Part shown: in pieces, positions 1-7,398 of the stretch
Position numbering within the stretch: position 1 is the first letter of the stretch
Layout of the letters: each line of letters starts with the position of its first letter
Assembly (NCBI GenBank): GCA_026991005.1
Contig: JALXCH010000013.1
Location: 1 to 9,386, forward strand
Length of the DNA: 9,386 nt
From: Calditrichia bacterium
GTDB taxonomy: Bacteria; Calditrichota; Calditrichia; RBG-13-44-9
Direction: 5' to 3'
The notes under the pieces: model-generated
What the model was told of the DNA's origin: nothing
What the model saw: the letters and a program-made list of their open reading frames with translations, nothing else
Database searches by the model: none
Translations under genes and position numbers: made by a program

Positions 1-540
1 ATACATGCTTAAATATAAGCATAATAATCCATTAAGTCAAGCACAAAATGAAATTGGTATAGGTCACTACACTGTCATTTTAAAGAAACGAATAAAAAAA
101 ATCAACAGGTTACGGAGTCTTTGGAATAAAAAAAGCTCAATTTTGAGGAAATTTTGTTCAAGATGGGTTAAAATTTTGGATTTACATAACCATAATTTTG
201 ATTTAAAAGGAACATGATGTACTCAAATTCCGGAAGAGCCAGAATTTTATTTTAAGCTGGGTTTGGGATTACTCCTTTTTGAATATCAATTTAAGTTTTC
301 ACAGCAATTTTTCTCCAAGCTCAAAGATTACAGAACAAAGTTCCTGAAAAAGAAATCATTCAATATTCTCACCTATCCGTTTTTAATTCAAATTTTATTG
401 GTTTTTCACCTTCCCACAAGATACTCTCCATTCAAAGGTTGCTTTGGAAATATTTTCTGAAATGCGTTCTGCGAATAAGAATGGATAAGTGGGGAATAAA
501 TCGATTTACGGAAATTGGTAGAAAAAATCCGAGTACCAGT
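1..540. other. AT-rich stretch without a convincing gene
   Basis: No reading frame here looks like a protein gene. The longest plus-strand frame (5-217) starts at the window edge, has no ribosome binding site and is lysine/asparagine-rich as expected of AT-rich non-coding DNA. A perfect hairpin lies at 5-22 (ATGCTTA-AATA-TAAGCAT), with no U-tract, so it is not a clear terminator. The stretch may be the decayed end of an accessory region, but nothing in it identifies its origin. Confidence 0.5.
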
Positions 541-551
541 ATAAGACTAAT

Positions 552-670
552 CGAAAGCCCGAGCACCAGGATGAAATCCCGATACGTCGGGATGAAATCC
601 CGATTCGTCGGGATGAAATCCCGATTCGTCGGGATGGTTTAAACAGGGGGCTTGAATCCAAGGATGTGTG
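552..670. repeat. Degenerate copy of the composite repeat seen at 1131-1210
   Basis: Bases 552-571 (CGAAAGCCCGAGCACCAGGA) match 1149-1168 apart from two substitutions. Bases 645-670, with GGGGGCTTGA and then AAGGATGTGTG, are a decayed version of 1178-1200 (GGGGGCTTGAGCACAGGGAT). The 21-bp tandem cluster sits between these two parts. This shows that the segments are mixed and reused as modules across the repeat island. Confidence 0.6.
569..636. repeat. Tandem 21-bp palindromic repeat, cluster 1 (3 copies)
   Basis: Three head-to-tail 21-bp units occupy 569-589, 590-610 and 611-631, followed by a partial fourth. Each junction forms a perfect 7-bp hairpin: ATCCCGA-TACG-TCGGGAT at 576-593, and ATCCCGA-TTCG-TCGGGAT at 597-614 and 618-635. 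On the plus strand the loops are TACG, TTCG and TTCG, all fitting UNCG. A second cluster of the same family is at 979-1029. The frame crossing it only yields a seven-residue repeat, so this is not coding. Confidence 0.85.
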
Positions 671-750
671 ACATTTCTTTTCACCGAAAATGCCCTGATT
701 TCTCAGGAATATCCCAGTCATCTGATAGTAACAAGAGAATATTCAACCAC

Positions 751-777
751 CACGAATAACACGAATAAGCACGAATT
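751..777. repeat. Short tandem CACGAAT repeat
   Basis: Three units in a row: CACGAATAA (751-759), CACGAATAAG (760-769) and CACGAATT (770-777). Motifs of this kind recur in intergenic DNA of many environmental bacterial genomes (from memory, not checked). It has no coding potential and no known role that I can name. Confidence 0.6.
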
Positions 778-849
778 GGAGAAATCACAATCCTGCCTTA
801 ACCACAGAAACGCGCAAAATCTTGATGCTTCAAATTTAACATACGGTAG

Positions 850-880
850 CCGCAGGCTTTCGCCTGCGTTATAGCCTGCG
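850..880. repeat. Extragenic palindrome CGCAGGC/GCCTGCG
   Basis: A perfect 7-bp hairpin, CGCAGGC (851-857), loop TTTC, GCCTGCG (862-868), is followed by a second GCCTGCG at 874-880 that could compete for the same partner. No U-tract follows in either direction, so an intrinsic terminator is unlikely. It resembles repetitive extragenic palindromes and lies within the repeat island. Confidence 0.6.
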
Positions 881-978
881 CTCAATAATTGATGCAATCC
901 CGAACTGTCAAGTTAAATTAAAAGCTATACAGATAATTAATCGTTGCGCTCTCTGCGTGCGCTGCGGTTTTTTTAATA

Positions 979-1029
979 CGTCGGGAAGCAATCCCGATCC
1001 GTCGGGAAGTAATCCCGATCCGTCGGGAT
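979..1029. repeat. Tandem 21-bp palindromic repeat, cluster 2 (2+ copies)
   Basis: Units at 979-999 and 1000-1020 plus a partial third at 1021-1030 belong to the same 21-bp family as 569-636. The hairpins are ATCCCGA-TCCG-TCGGGA at 991-1007 and ATCCCGA-TCCG-TCGGGAT at 1012-1029. The loop TCCG again fits UNCG. The cluster runs directly into the 67-bp duplicated block that begins at 1024. Just upstream, around 940-975, is a CTCTGCG/GCTGCGG motif followed by a T-tract, a type of sequence also common in intergenic DNA. Confidence 0.85.
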
Positions 1030-1090
1030 GATTTGCGGTCCCGACTATCGGCCTTCCCAGGCCTCTCGGGATTCCAGCCATCCCTGGCTG
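1024..1090. repeat. 67-bp composite palindromic block, copy 1
   Basis: It is identical to 1216-1282. It holds nested inverted repeats: CGGGA (1024-1028) with TCCCG (1039-1043); CCCGA (1040-1044) with TCGGG (1066-1070), enclosing GGCCT-TCCC-AGGCC (1050-1063); and CCAGCCA-TCCC-TGGCTGG (1074-1091). Two of the hairpin loops are TCCC. The minus-strand frame through both copies (908-1297) encodes the same peptide block twice and is judged non-coding. Confidence 0.85.
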
Positions 1091-1130
1091 GAAGGCTACC
1101 TTCATCTCATTATTTCGTCTCAATCCACTC

Positions 1131-1157
1131 TTGAGCACAGGGATGTGCGAAAGCCCG
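1131..1157. repeat. 27-bp dispersed repeat, copy A
   Basis: The unit begins TTGAGCACAGGGATGTGCGA and ends AAGCCCG. Closely related copies follow at 1184-1210 (B) and 1324-1350 (C). Copy A is preceded by GTCTCAATCCACTCTTGA (1117-1134), which resembles the first half of the CRISPR repeat with two substitutions and one extra T. Confidence 0.75.
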
Positions 1158-1183
1158 AGCGCCTGGAAGGGTAAAGCGGGGGC

Positions 1184-1210
1184 TTGAGCACAGGGATGTA
1201 CGAAAGCCCG
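1184..1210. repeat. 27-bp dispersed repeat, copy B
   Basis: It differs from copy A at one base. It is followed by TTTGACGGGA and then TGATTTGCGG (1221-1230), a 10-mer shared with the second half of the CRISPR repeat, and then leads into the second 67-bp block. The CCCGT/ACGGG arms form a hairpin. Confidence 0.75.
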
Positions 1211-1215
1211 TTTGA

Positions 1216-1282
1216 CGGGATGATTTGCGGTCCCGACTATCGGCCTTCCCAGGCCTCTCGGGATTCCAGCCATCCCTGGCTG
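1216..1282. repeat. 67-bp composite palindromic block, copy 2
   Basis: It is identical to copy 1 (1024-1090) at an offset of 192 bp, with the same nested hairpins. The following ~40 bp are diverged but alignable (CTTCATCTCA versus CTTCAACTCA), so the duplicated unit was originally longer and reached the 27-bp repeats. Confidence 0.85.
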
Positions 1283-1309
1283 AAAGGCCATCTTCAACTC
1301 AGCATCTCA

Positions 1310-1382
1310 TCACAAATCCCCTCTTGAGTACAGGGATGTACGAAATCCCGTTTTACGGGATGATTTGCGGGGCTATTCAGAC
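1310..1382 (-). repeat. Split terminal CRISPR repeat with palindromic insert
   Basis: TCACAAATCCCCTCT (1310-1324) matches the left part of the CRISPR repeat with one extra A. The right 22 bases of the repeat, TGATTTGCGG to TTCAGAC, are intact at 1361-1382. Between them, 1328-1360 is copy C of the dispersed repeat, with an ATCCCGT-TTT-ACGGGAT hairpin at 1345-1361. A TGA lies on each side of the insert (1325-1327 and 1361-1363), as a short target duplication would. Alternatively the two repeat families share ancestry. This end is the likely distal (oldest) end of the array. Confidence 0.6.
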
Positions 1383-2537
1383 TTATTATATTGAGTCAGC
1401 AACATGACTTAAGGGGCATAAAATGTCACAATCCCCTCTGATTTGCGGGGCTATTCAGACTAAATTACCACCAGAAAAATTATCACCCTTCTAAAAATCC
1501 CTCGTCACAATCCCCTCTGATTTGCGGGGCTATTCAGACCAAAACCATTCTGGGTATTACCTTCCTGAAATATCTGGCGGTCACAATCCCCTCTGATTTG
1601 CGGGGCTATTCAGACTTCAGACAGAAGACAACTAATCTTACACCCCATTGGCATAAGCTGTCACAATCCCCTCTGATTTGCGGGGCTATTCAGACTACAG
1701 AACGTTGCCTTTCGTGCAACGCCATCATTCATGAGTCACAATCCCCTCTGATTTGCGGGGCTATTCAGACAAGAGATGCTGCTTTTTCGCAAACGGTTGC
1801 GTAAAATTAAAAAGTCACAATCCCCTCTGATTTGCGGGGCTATTCAGACCCAATCTTGAACCTTATACAATCATCTTAATCGATGAGATACAGTCACAAT
1901 CCCCTCTGATTTGCGGGGCTATTCAGACAAGTAGAAAAGCCCAAAAAGAAAGAAATCAAATCTCTTGAGTCACAATCCCCTCTGATTTGCGGGGCTATTC
2001 AGACTGGTCATGGATGTTGGTATGGTGCTTTGATATTACCAAAAAAGTCACAATCCCCTCTGATTTGCGGGGCTATTCAGACAATGTGGAAATTCGCAGT
2101 TGGAGAACAGGTTTCAGTACCGTCACAATCCCCTCTGATTTGCGGGGCTATTCAGACCATGGAAGCGCATCGGAAGATTTCGTTACGGCGGGGGAAGTCA
2201 CAATCCCCTCTGATTTGCGGGGCTATTCAGACAAAGCCATCTGGTTAGGAGAACCGGAATCACCTATTTTTTCTGTCACAATCCCCTCTGATTTGCGGGG
2301 CTATTCAGACAGAGAGAACGGGCACGTAGAAGTTTTGAAAGAAAATCCAGTCACAATCCCCTCTGATTTGCGGGGCTATTCAGACTCTTTATAAGTTAAG
2401 CAGGAAGATATTGGGGTATACGAGGTCACAATCCCCTCTGATTTGCGGGGCTATTCAGACTTCGCGGAATGTGATGTAGTAGAATCTGTTGACAAAGTTT
2501 TGTCACAATCCCCTCTGATTTGCGGGGCTATTCAGAC
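1361..2537 (-). CRISPR. CRISPR array, 15 intact 36-bp repeats plus a partial terminal one, 15 spacers
   Basis: Intact repeats start at 1425, 1504, 1580, 1660, 1735, 1814, 1893, 1969, 2047, 2122, 2197, 2275, 2350, 2425 and 2502, and all read identically. On the plus strand the repeat begins GTCACAATCCCC and ends GGGGCTATTCAGAC. It has CCCC/GGGG arms and a GTC/GAC palindrome at its ends. Spacers are 42, 43, 40, 44, 39, 43, 43, 40, 42, 39, 39, 42, 39, 39 and 41 bp, all different. Variable ~40-bp spacers with 36-bp repeats fit type III or some type I systems better than type II, V or VI; this is inference, as no cas gene is in the window. The left repeat is broken and an AT-rich leader with a promoter lies on the right, so transcription probably runs leftwards, the repeat then starting GTCTGAATAGCCCC. 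Confidence 0.97.
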
Positions 2538-2761
2538 AGTCCCCCTGTAGATTACGTTATTTCATAAGCTACAAGGGCATTTGCGAAATTAACCCAATTT
2601 TGACCCATTTTTACCGTCTCAAAATGAGAAAATCGTACGTAAGTTATTGTTTTTATATGTGCGTAGAGAAAATTTTCGTAACTCATTGTTTTTCCTAAAC
2701 TTTTTCTTCAGCGCCCTTCTTCGCCCGATTAATTTCGCAAACACCTCATCTATCCTGTTGT
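2538..2761 (-). promoter_or_regulatory. Putative CRISPR leader
   Basis: About 220 bp of AT-rich, gene-free DNA adjoins the last intact repeat. Beside that repeat is an imperfect inverted repeat: CCCCTGTAG (2542-2550) with CTACAAGGG (2569-2577), one mismatch, 18-base loop. Further out, TTTGCGAAATTAA (2580-2592) recurs inverted at 2729-2741. A near-repeat GTAAGTTATTGTTTT / GTAACTCATTGTTTT lies at 2639-2692. Such motifs are plausible sites for the adaptation machinery or for transcription control, but that role is inferred only from position. Confidence 0.6.
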
Positions 2762-2790
2762 ATTATAAGAAATTAAATCATTTAACGCAA
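2762..2790 (-). promoter_or_regulatory. Candidate promoter for the CRISPR array
   Basis: On the minus strand TTGCGT (2785-2790) is followed, after exactly 17 bp, by a perfect TATAAT (2762-2767). The -35 matches the sigma-70 consensus in only three positions; the -10 is complete. Transcription would start near 2755, giving a leader of about 218 nt before the first repeat. A 9-bp inverted repeat (TAAGAAATT 2766-2774, AATTTCTTA 2805-2813) brackets the -35 region and could be an operator. Confidence 0.5.
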
Positions 2791-3100
2791 GTAAAACATC
2801 GAAAAATTTCTTACATCATTACCTAAAACTTTGGGTAAATTTTAAACACTCTCCTGAACCGCAAAAGGTACTCTATTCATTAAAACGCTCCTTACAAAGC
2901 CGTTTTCACAGCTATATAGATAGGGTACCCAATTTCCCCCTTGCTTTTTAAACCAAAATTTTTTATTATCAAGCAAAGTAAACTTAAAGGAAGTTTGATC
3001 GAGCCCATCTGCTACCATAATTTTTCTTGAGTAAAAAAACAAGGAGTGGAGTTTCGAGTTCATTGGTACCACGCAAAGGGAATTTGTACAACCTTTAAAG
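2791..3100. other. Gene-free stretch between CRISPR leader and small HTH-like gene
   Basis: A minus-strand open frame (2842-3168) runs through here and overlaps the start of the plus-strand gene at 3113. It has no ribosome binding site, and I judge it chance. A weak plus-strand promoter for the next gene may be TTGATC (2995-3000) with CATAAT (3016-3021, 15-bp spacing) or TAATTT (3018-3023, 17-bp spacing). No RNA gene or mobile element is seen. Confidence 0.4.
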
Positions 3101-3112
3101 AAGGAGGGCATC

Positions 3113-3358
3113 ATGCGTGGTAACCCGTTGCGGGAGTTTATTCCCGATGAACTCTTTTTCGAACTCAAAGAAAAGGGATTTTTAAACGAACGCGCCGTTC
3201 GCGATTATTACATGAAAAAACAATTCGAACAACTGCGGCGGCATTACCAACCCAAACAGATTTTTCAGATGCTGCAACGCGAATTTCCCTATCTCTCTGT
3301 GGATACGGTACGTAAAATCATTTACAGCCGGGATGTGTTTCCTTTTTGGGGAGATTAA
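3113..3358 (+). CDS. Small helical, HTH-like protein of unknown function (81 aa)
   Basis: I do not recognise the family. The gene is supported by a perfect AAGGAGG (3101-3107) five bases before the ATG, and by a protein-like sequence. An in-frame stop near 3028 and the absence of another good start upstream fix the start. Residues 1-30 are charged and helical (PDELFFELKEKGFLNERAVRDY). Residues ~37-70 look like a helix-turn-helix: a helix with QPKQIFQML, a turn around EFPYLS, then VDTVRKIIYS as the possible recognition helix. There is no signal peptide or membrane segment. It is convergent with lpxB and divergent from the CRISPR leader. A DNA-binding or small regulatory role is a guess from the fold impression; nothing links it to CRISPR beyond position. 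Confidence 0.7.
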   Translation: MRGNPLREFIPDELFFELKEKGFLNERAVRDYYMKKQFEQLRRHYQPKQIFQMLQREFPYLSVDTVRKIIYSRDVFPFWGD

Positions 3359-3386
3359 TTCCGCTGCAGTAAAAGGAAAAGCAGAG

Positions 3387-3428
3387 CTGAGTGAAGGAGG
3401 GGGGTAGGCGGTACTTTGCCCCACTCAG
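3387..3428 (-). terminator. Stem-loop between convergent genes, possible lpxB terminator
   Basis: CTGAGTG (3387-3393) pairs perfectly with CACTCAG (3422-3428), with a possible inner GGGG/CCCC pairing. The right arm overlaps the lpxB stop codon (3425-3427). On the minus strand the hairpin is followed by CTCTGCTTTTCCTTTTA, which is T-rich but not a clean U-tract. It could serve both converging transcripts. The terminator role is uncertain. Confidence 0.4.
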
Positions 3429-4576
3429 ATGCGTTCCAAAAAATGAACGATTTTCTCGGCGGCACGCTGGGAGGCGCCTGGTGCTCCCAATAATTCCGGA
3501 ACAGCCGCTAACTCCTGTTTCACCTGCTGGTAATAGGATTCATCTATTAAAAAGCGGTTTAGCCAACGAACCACATTCGCTACGCTGGCCTCTCGCTGGA
3601 TTAATTCCGGTACTACCTTTTTACCCAGTACAATGTTAGCCAGGGCAATCCGGTCTATTTTTACCAGATGGCGTGCAATATGGTAGGTTAAGGGAGCAAC
3701 TTTGTAGAGCACGATCATGGGTGTACCCAGAAATGCCGTCTCCAGCGTGGCGGTTCCACTGGCCACCAGCGCCAGATGGGCGTGTTTCATCAAGGAGTGC
3801 GTCTCTCCGGAAAGGAGCGTTACCCCTCTCCCCTGCCCTACGAATTTGCGATACACGTCCTCCGGTACCGTGTCGGATTTTCCTATAACCCAGTGATATT
3901 CCTCCCAGCGGGGAAACTGTACTTTGGCTCCGAGCATAATGGGAAGCAGCGCCTGCACTTCGTTCAACCGGGAACCGGGCAGAAGCGCAATTATCGGTTT
4001 ATCGGAAGAAAGCCCCTGCCGCGCGAGAAACTCCTGGCGATGGTTAATCCCTCGCAGCTGATCCACCAGCGGATGTCCCACAAAGTGCGCGGTGATGCCT
4101 CGTTGGGCATAAAATTCTTCTTCAAACCGAAACAGGACCAACAACAGATCCACATACCGGCGCATTTTTTCTACCCGTCTCTCGCCCCAGGCCCAGAGTT
4201 GGGGAGAGATGTAATAAATAACCGGAATCCCCAATTCGTGTGCTATTTTCGCCATCTTTAAATTAAATCCCGGATAATCCACCAGAATCACCGCCAGGGG
4301 TTTGTGGGAGGTAAGCCACTGCCGGAGATGACGCAAAACCCGTCGAATAAAAGGCAGATGCCGAATCACCTCTGCCAGCCCCAAGAAAGCCATCTGGCGA
4401 ATATGGTACAACAGCGTCACTCCGGCTTCCTGCATGCGATCGCCCCCGATTCCGAAGAAACGAACCGTGGGCATCCGTTCCTGCAGAGCAATCACCAGAT
4501 CCGCCGCATGGCGGTCTCCCGAAGGTTCACCGGCAATAATGAGAATTTCTCTTTGTGGTTCGCTACTTTTCATCAC
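3425..4576 (-). CDS. lpxB: Lipid-A-disaccharide synthase
   Basis: LpxB is the GT19-family glycosyltransferase that joins UDP-2,3-diacylglucosamine and lipid X (2,3-diacylglucosamine 1-phosphate) into lipid A disaccharide at the inner face of the cytoplasmic membrane. The 383-residue length is normal. Family motifs are in order: GEPSGD at 16-21, GIGGDRM at 42-48, DYPGFNLKMAK at 100-110, YISPQLWAWGERR at 122-134, VGHPLVD at 166-172, LLPGSRLNEV at 198-207 (UDP-sugar side) and ASGTATLETA near 272-281. The first in-frame start is GTG (4574-4576) followed at once by ATG (4571-4573); neither has a clear ribosome binding site, so the start could be either. It follows frr on the same strand after 128 bp of AT-rich DNA and is probably expressed separately. 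The other early lipid A genes are not here. It shows that the organism makes LPS-type lipid A. Confidence 0.97.
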   Translation of the reverse strand: MMKSSEPQREILIIAGEPSGDRHAADLVIALQERMPTVRFFGIGGDRMQEAGVTLLYHIRQMAFLGLAEVIRHLPFIRRVLRHLRQWLTSHKPLAVILVDYPGFNLKMAKIAHELGIPVIYYISPQLWAWGERRVEKMRRYVDLLLVLFRFEEEFYAQRGITAHFVGHPLVDQLRGINHRQEFLARQGLSSDKPIIALLPGSRLNEVQALLPIMLGAKVQFPRWEEYHWVIGKSDTVPEDVYRKFVGQGRGVTLLSGETHSLMKHAHLALVASGTATLETAFLGTPMIVLYKVAPLTYHIARHLVKIDRIALANIVLGKKVVPELIQREASVANVVRWLNRFLIDESYYQQVKQELAAVPELLGAPGASQRAAEKIVHFLERI

Positions 4577-4704
4577 GCCAGATTTTTAAAAAGAAATAGC
4601 GAGCCGCAGCCCGCTAATTCGGTTTTTAGGGGAAGAACCCATAATATTATCAAATTGTCTCTAACTTCTTTTTTATAAATTATGCCAGGAAGCCCGTTCT
4701 TCGG
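4577..4704 (-). other. frr-lpxB intergenic spacer
   Basis: This 128-bp gap separates the frr stop from the lpxB start. Just after frr, on the minus strand, GCCGAAG ... CTTCCTGGC can fold into a short bulged hairpin, followed by ATAATTTATAAAAAAG, which is not a real U-tract. The AT-rich middle, with TTGATAATATTAT on the minus strand, could supply a promoter -10 for lpxB, but no convincing -35 is seen. Confidence 0.35.
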
Positions 4705-5265
4705 CTAATCTTCCAGAATCTCTTTTTCTTTCTTTTTGTATAATTCATCCACTTCTTCGATAAACTTATCGGTCAGTTTCTGAATCTCATCCAGTTGATG
4801 ATGACTTTCATCTTCAGAAATTTCGTGGGCTTTTTCCAGTTTTTTCACGTGTTCGTTGGCATCGCGTCGAATATTGCGGATGGCAATTCGGGTTTCTTCG
4901 CAGAATTTTTTAACCAATTTCAACAAATCCTGGCGCCGTTCTTCGCTCAGTTCGGGGATGGGAATTCGGACCACGTTACCATCGTTGGTGGGATTCAAGC
5001 CCAGATCGCTTTGCATAATGGCCTTTTCAATTTCGGCAATCATTCGTTTTTCCCAGGGCTGCACCACCAGCAACCGCGGCTCGGGTGCCGTAACGGTAGC
5101 CACCTGATTGATGGGCACCGTCTGTCCATAGTATTCCACCTTCACCACATCCAGCAAAGCCGGTGTGGCACGCCCGGTACGAATCCGTGCCAGCTCGTGC
5201 TGTAAATGCTCGATGGACTTCTGCATGCGATGCTTGGCATCCTGATAGATTTCTTGCGTGGTCAT
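4705..5265 (-). CDS. frr: Ribosome recycling factor
   Basis: RRF works with EF-G to split the 70S post-termination complex so that ribosomes can be reused. The 186-residue protein has the standard family length and is collinear with it. The N-terminal helix carries [14 protein letters not shown] (26-39), followed by [12 protein letters not shown] (45-56) of the beta domain, [11 protein letters not shown] (101-111) and RNIRRDAN (130-137), which starts the long C-terminal helix of domain I. The highly charged C-terminus ([14 protein letters not shown]) is typical. The ATG has GAGAGG at 5272-5277, six bases upstream, within the end of pyrH. The start is two bases after the pyrH stop, so the two are co-transcribed and probably translationally linked. 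This is the usual pyrH-frr gene order. Confidence 0.98.
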   Translation of the reverse strand: MTTQEIYQDAKHRMQKSIEHLQHELARIRTGRATPALLDVVKVEYYGQTVPINQVATVTAPEPRLLVVQPWEKRMIAEIEKAIMQSDLGLNPTNDGNVVRIPIPELSEERRQDLLKLVKKFCEETRIAIRNIRRDANEHVKKLEKAHEISEDESHHQLDEIQKLTDKFIEEVDELYKKKEKEILED

Positions 5266-5267
5266 CT

Positions 5268-6582
<1,315 letters not shown>

Positions 6583-6641
6583 TCTTTCTTCTCCTGTTCA
6601 ATTTTACCAATCACTTCCGCAATTGATGCTGAATTAATTTC

Positions 6642-6660
6642 GCCGGTTTTACTCTCCGGC
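6642..6660 (-). promoter_or_regulatory. Small hairpin over the rpsB stop codon
   Basis: On the minus strand GCCGG (6656-6660) can pair with CCGGC (6642-6646) around a nine-base loop containing the rpsB stop TAA (6649-6651). No U-tract follows, so it is not an intrinsic terminator. A hairpin in the rpsB-tsf gap could affect RNA processing or coupling between the two genes; this is only a suggestion. Confidence 0.3.
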
Positions 6661-7398
6661 CATTTCTGCTTTTTGTTTGGCTTCCATTTCCACCTCTTCT
6701 GCCTTGCGAGCCTGGAGCAATTCCTGCCCCTCAATCACCGCATCGGCCACCACTCGGGAAATCAGAGCAATGGATTTGGTGGAATCATCATTTCCGGGAA
6801 TGGGAAAATCGACCTCATCGGGATCGCAATTGGTATCCACAATTGCCACGATGGGAATACCCAATTTCCGGGCTTCTTTTACGGCAATATCTTCTTTCTT
6901 GATATCCACCACGAAAAGCATTCCCGGCAACCGCTTCATTTCCTGGATACCGGCAAAAACTTTCTTCATTTTGGCGATTTCGCGTTCGATGCGCAACCGC
7001 TCCTTTTTGGTGTACTTTTCGATGGTGCCATCCAGAACCATTTTTTCCAGAGCTTCCAGATGCCGGATGCTTTTTTTAATGGTAGCAAAGTTGGTGAGGG
7101 TTCCGCCGAGCCAGCGTTCGACCACGTAAGGTTGTCCGCAACGTATGGCTTCGTCCCGCACCACATCTTTAGCCTGATTTTTGGTTCCCACAAACAGGAT
7201 GGGTTCACCCTGCATGGCCATCTCTTTTACCGCTTCGTATGCCTTCTGTAAATTTTTTAGCGTTTTCTGGAGATCGATGATATGAATCCCGTTGCGCTCC
7301 ATAAAGATGTAGGGTTTCATTTTGGGATTCCAGCGGCGGGTCAGATGGCCGAAATGGACACCGGCCTTGAGTAAATCTTCCAGAGTAACTTTGAACAT
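6649..7398 (-). CDS. rpsB: 30S ribosomal protein S2
   Basis: S2 binds late to the back of the 30S subunit, near S1 and the mRNA exit region. The 249-residue length fits. The N-terminal signature [19 protein letters not shown] (9-27) is followed by [11 protein letters not shown] (36-46), [12 protein letters not shown] (69-80), [13 protein letters not shown] (92-104) and the second signature region with [20 protein letters not shown] (163-182) and [19 protein letters not shown] (188-206). The coiled coil inserted at ~115-155 is charged and helical as in other S2 proteins. The C-terminal ~20 residues are an acidic/lysine tail. AAGGAG (7405-7410) sits six bases before the ATG. It heads rpsB-tsf-pyrH-frr and is preceded by a structured leader. 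Confidence 0.98.
   Translation of the reverse strand: MFKVTLEDLLKAGVHFGHLTRRWNPKMKPYIFMERNGIHIIDLQKTLKNLQKAYEAVKEMAMQGEPILFVGTKNQAKDVVRDEAIRCGQPYVVERWLGGTLTNFATIKKSIRHLEALEKMVLDGTIEKYTKKERLRIEREIAKMKKVFAGIQEMKRLPGMLFVVDIKKEDIAVKEARKLGIPIVAIVDTNCDPDEVDFPIPGNDDSTKSIALISRVVADAVIEGQELLQARKAEEVEMEAKQKAEMAGE

Noticed and set aside
5..217. 70-codon frame at the left edge
   Set aside because: It lies in AT-rich DNA with no ribosome binding site, and its composition looks random.
785..793. TCACAATCC match to the CRISPR repeat start
   Set aside because: Only nine bases with no continuing similarity; compatible with chance in this repeat-rich region.
908..1297. Minus-strand 129-codon frame through the repeat island
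   Set aside because: It encodes the same peptide block twice because of the 67-bp duplication, crosses palindromes and has no credible ribosome binding site.
1987..2394. Plus-strand 135-codon frame with repeated VTIPSDLRGYSD peptide
   Set aside because: It is the CRISPR repeat translated; the unit length keeps one frame open by chance over several spacers.
1425..2537. Similarity of the plus-strand repeat to type VI-B (Cas13b) repeats, with TTTG and GGGGCTATT in the 3' half
   Set aside because: Recalled from memory only. Type VI-B spacers are ~30 bp while these are 39-44 bp, the likely transcription direction is opposite, and no cas13b is present. Kept as a caution on type assignment.
2842..3168. 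Minus-strand 108-codon frame overlapping the small HTH-like gene
   Set aside because: It has no ribosome binding site or recognisable family, and overlaps a plus-strand gene with an ideal ribosome binding site.
6673..7251. 192-codon plus-strand frame inside rpsB
   Set aside because: It is antisense to a certain S2 gene; phenylalanine/histidine/glycine-rich composition is the typical shadow of a GAA/AAA-rich coding strand.
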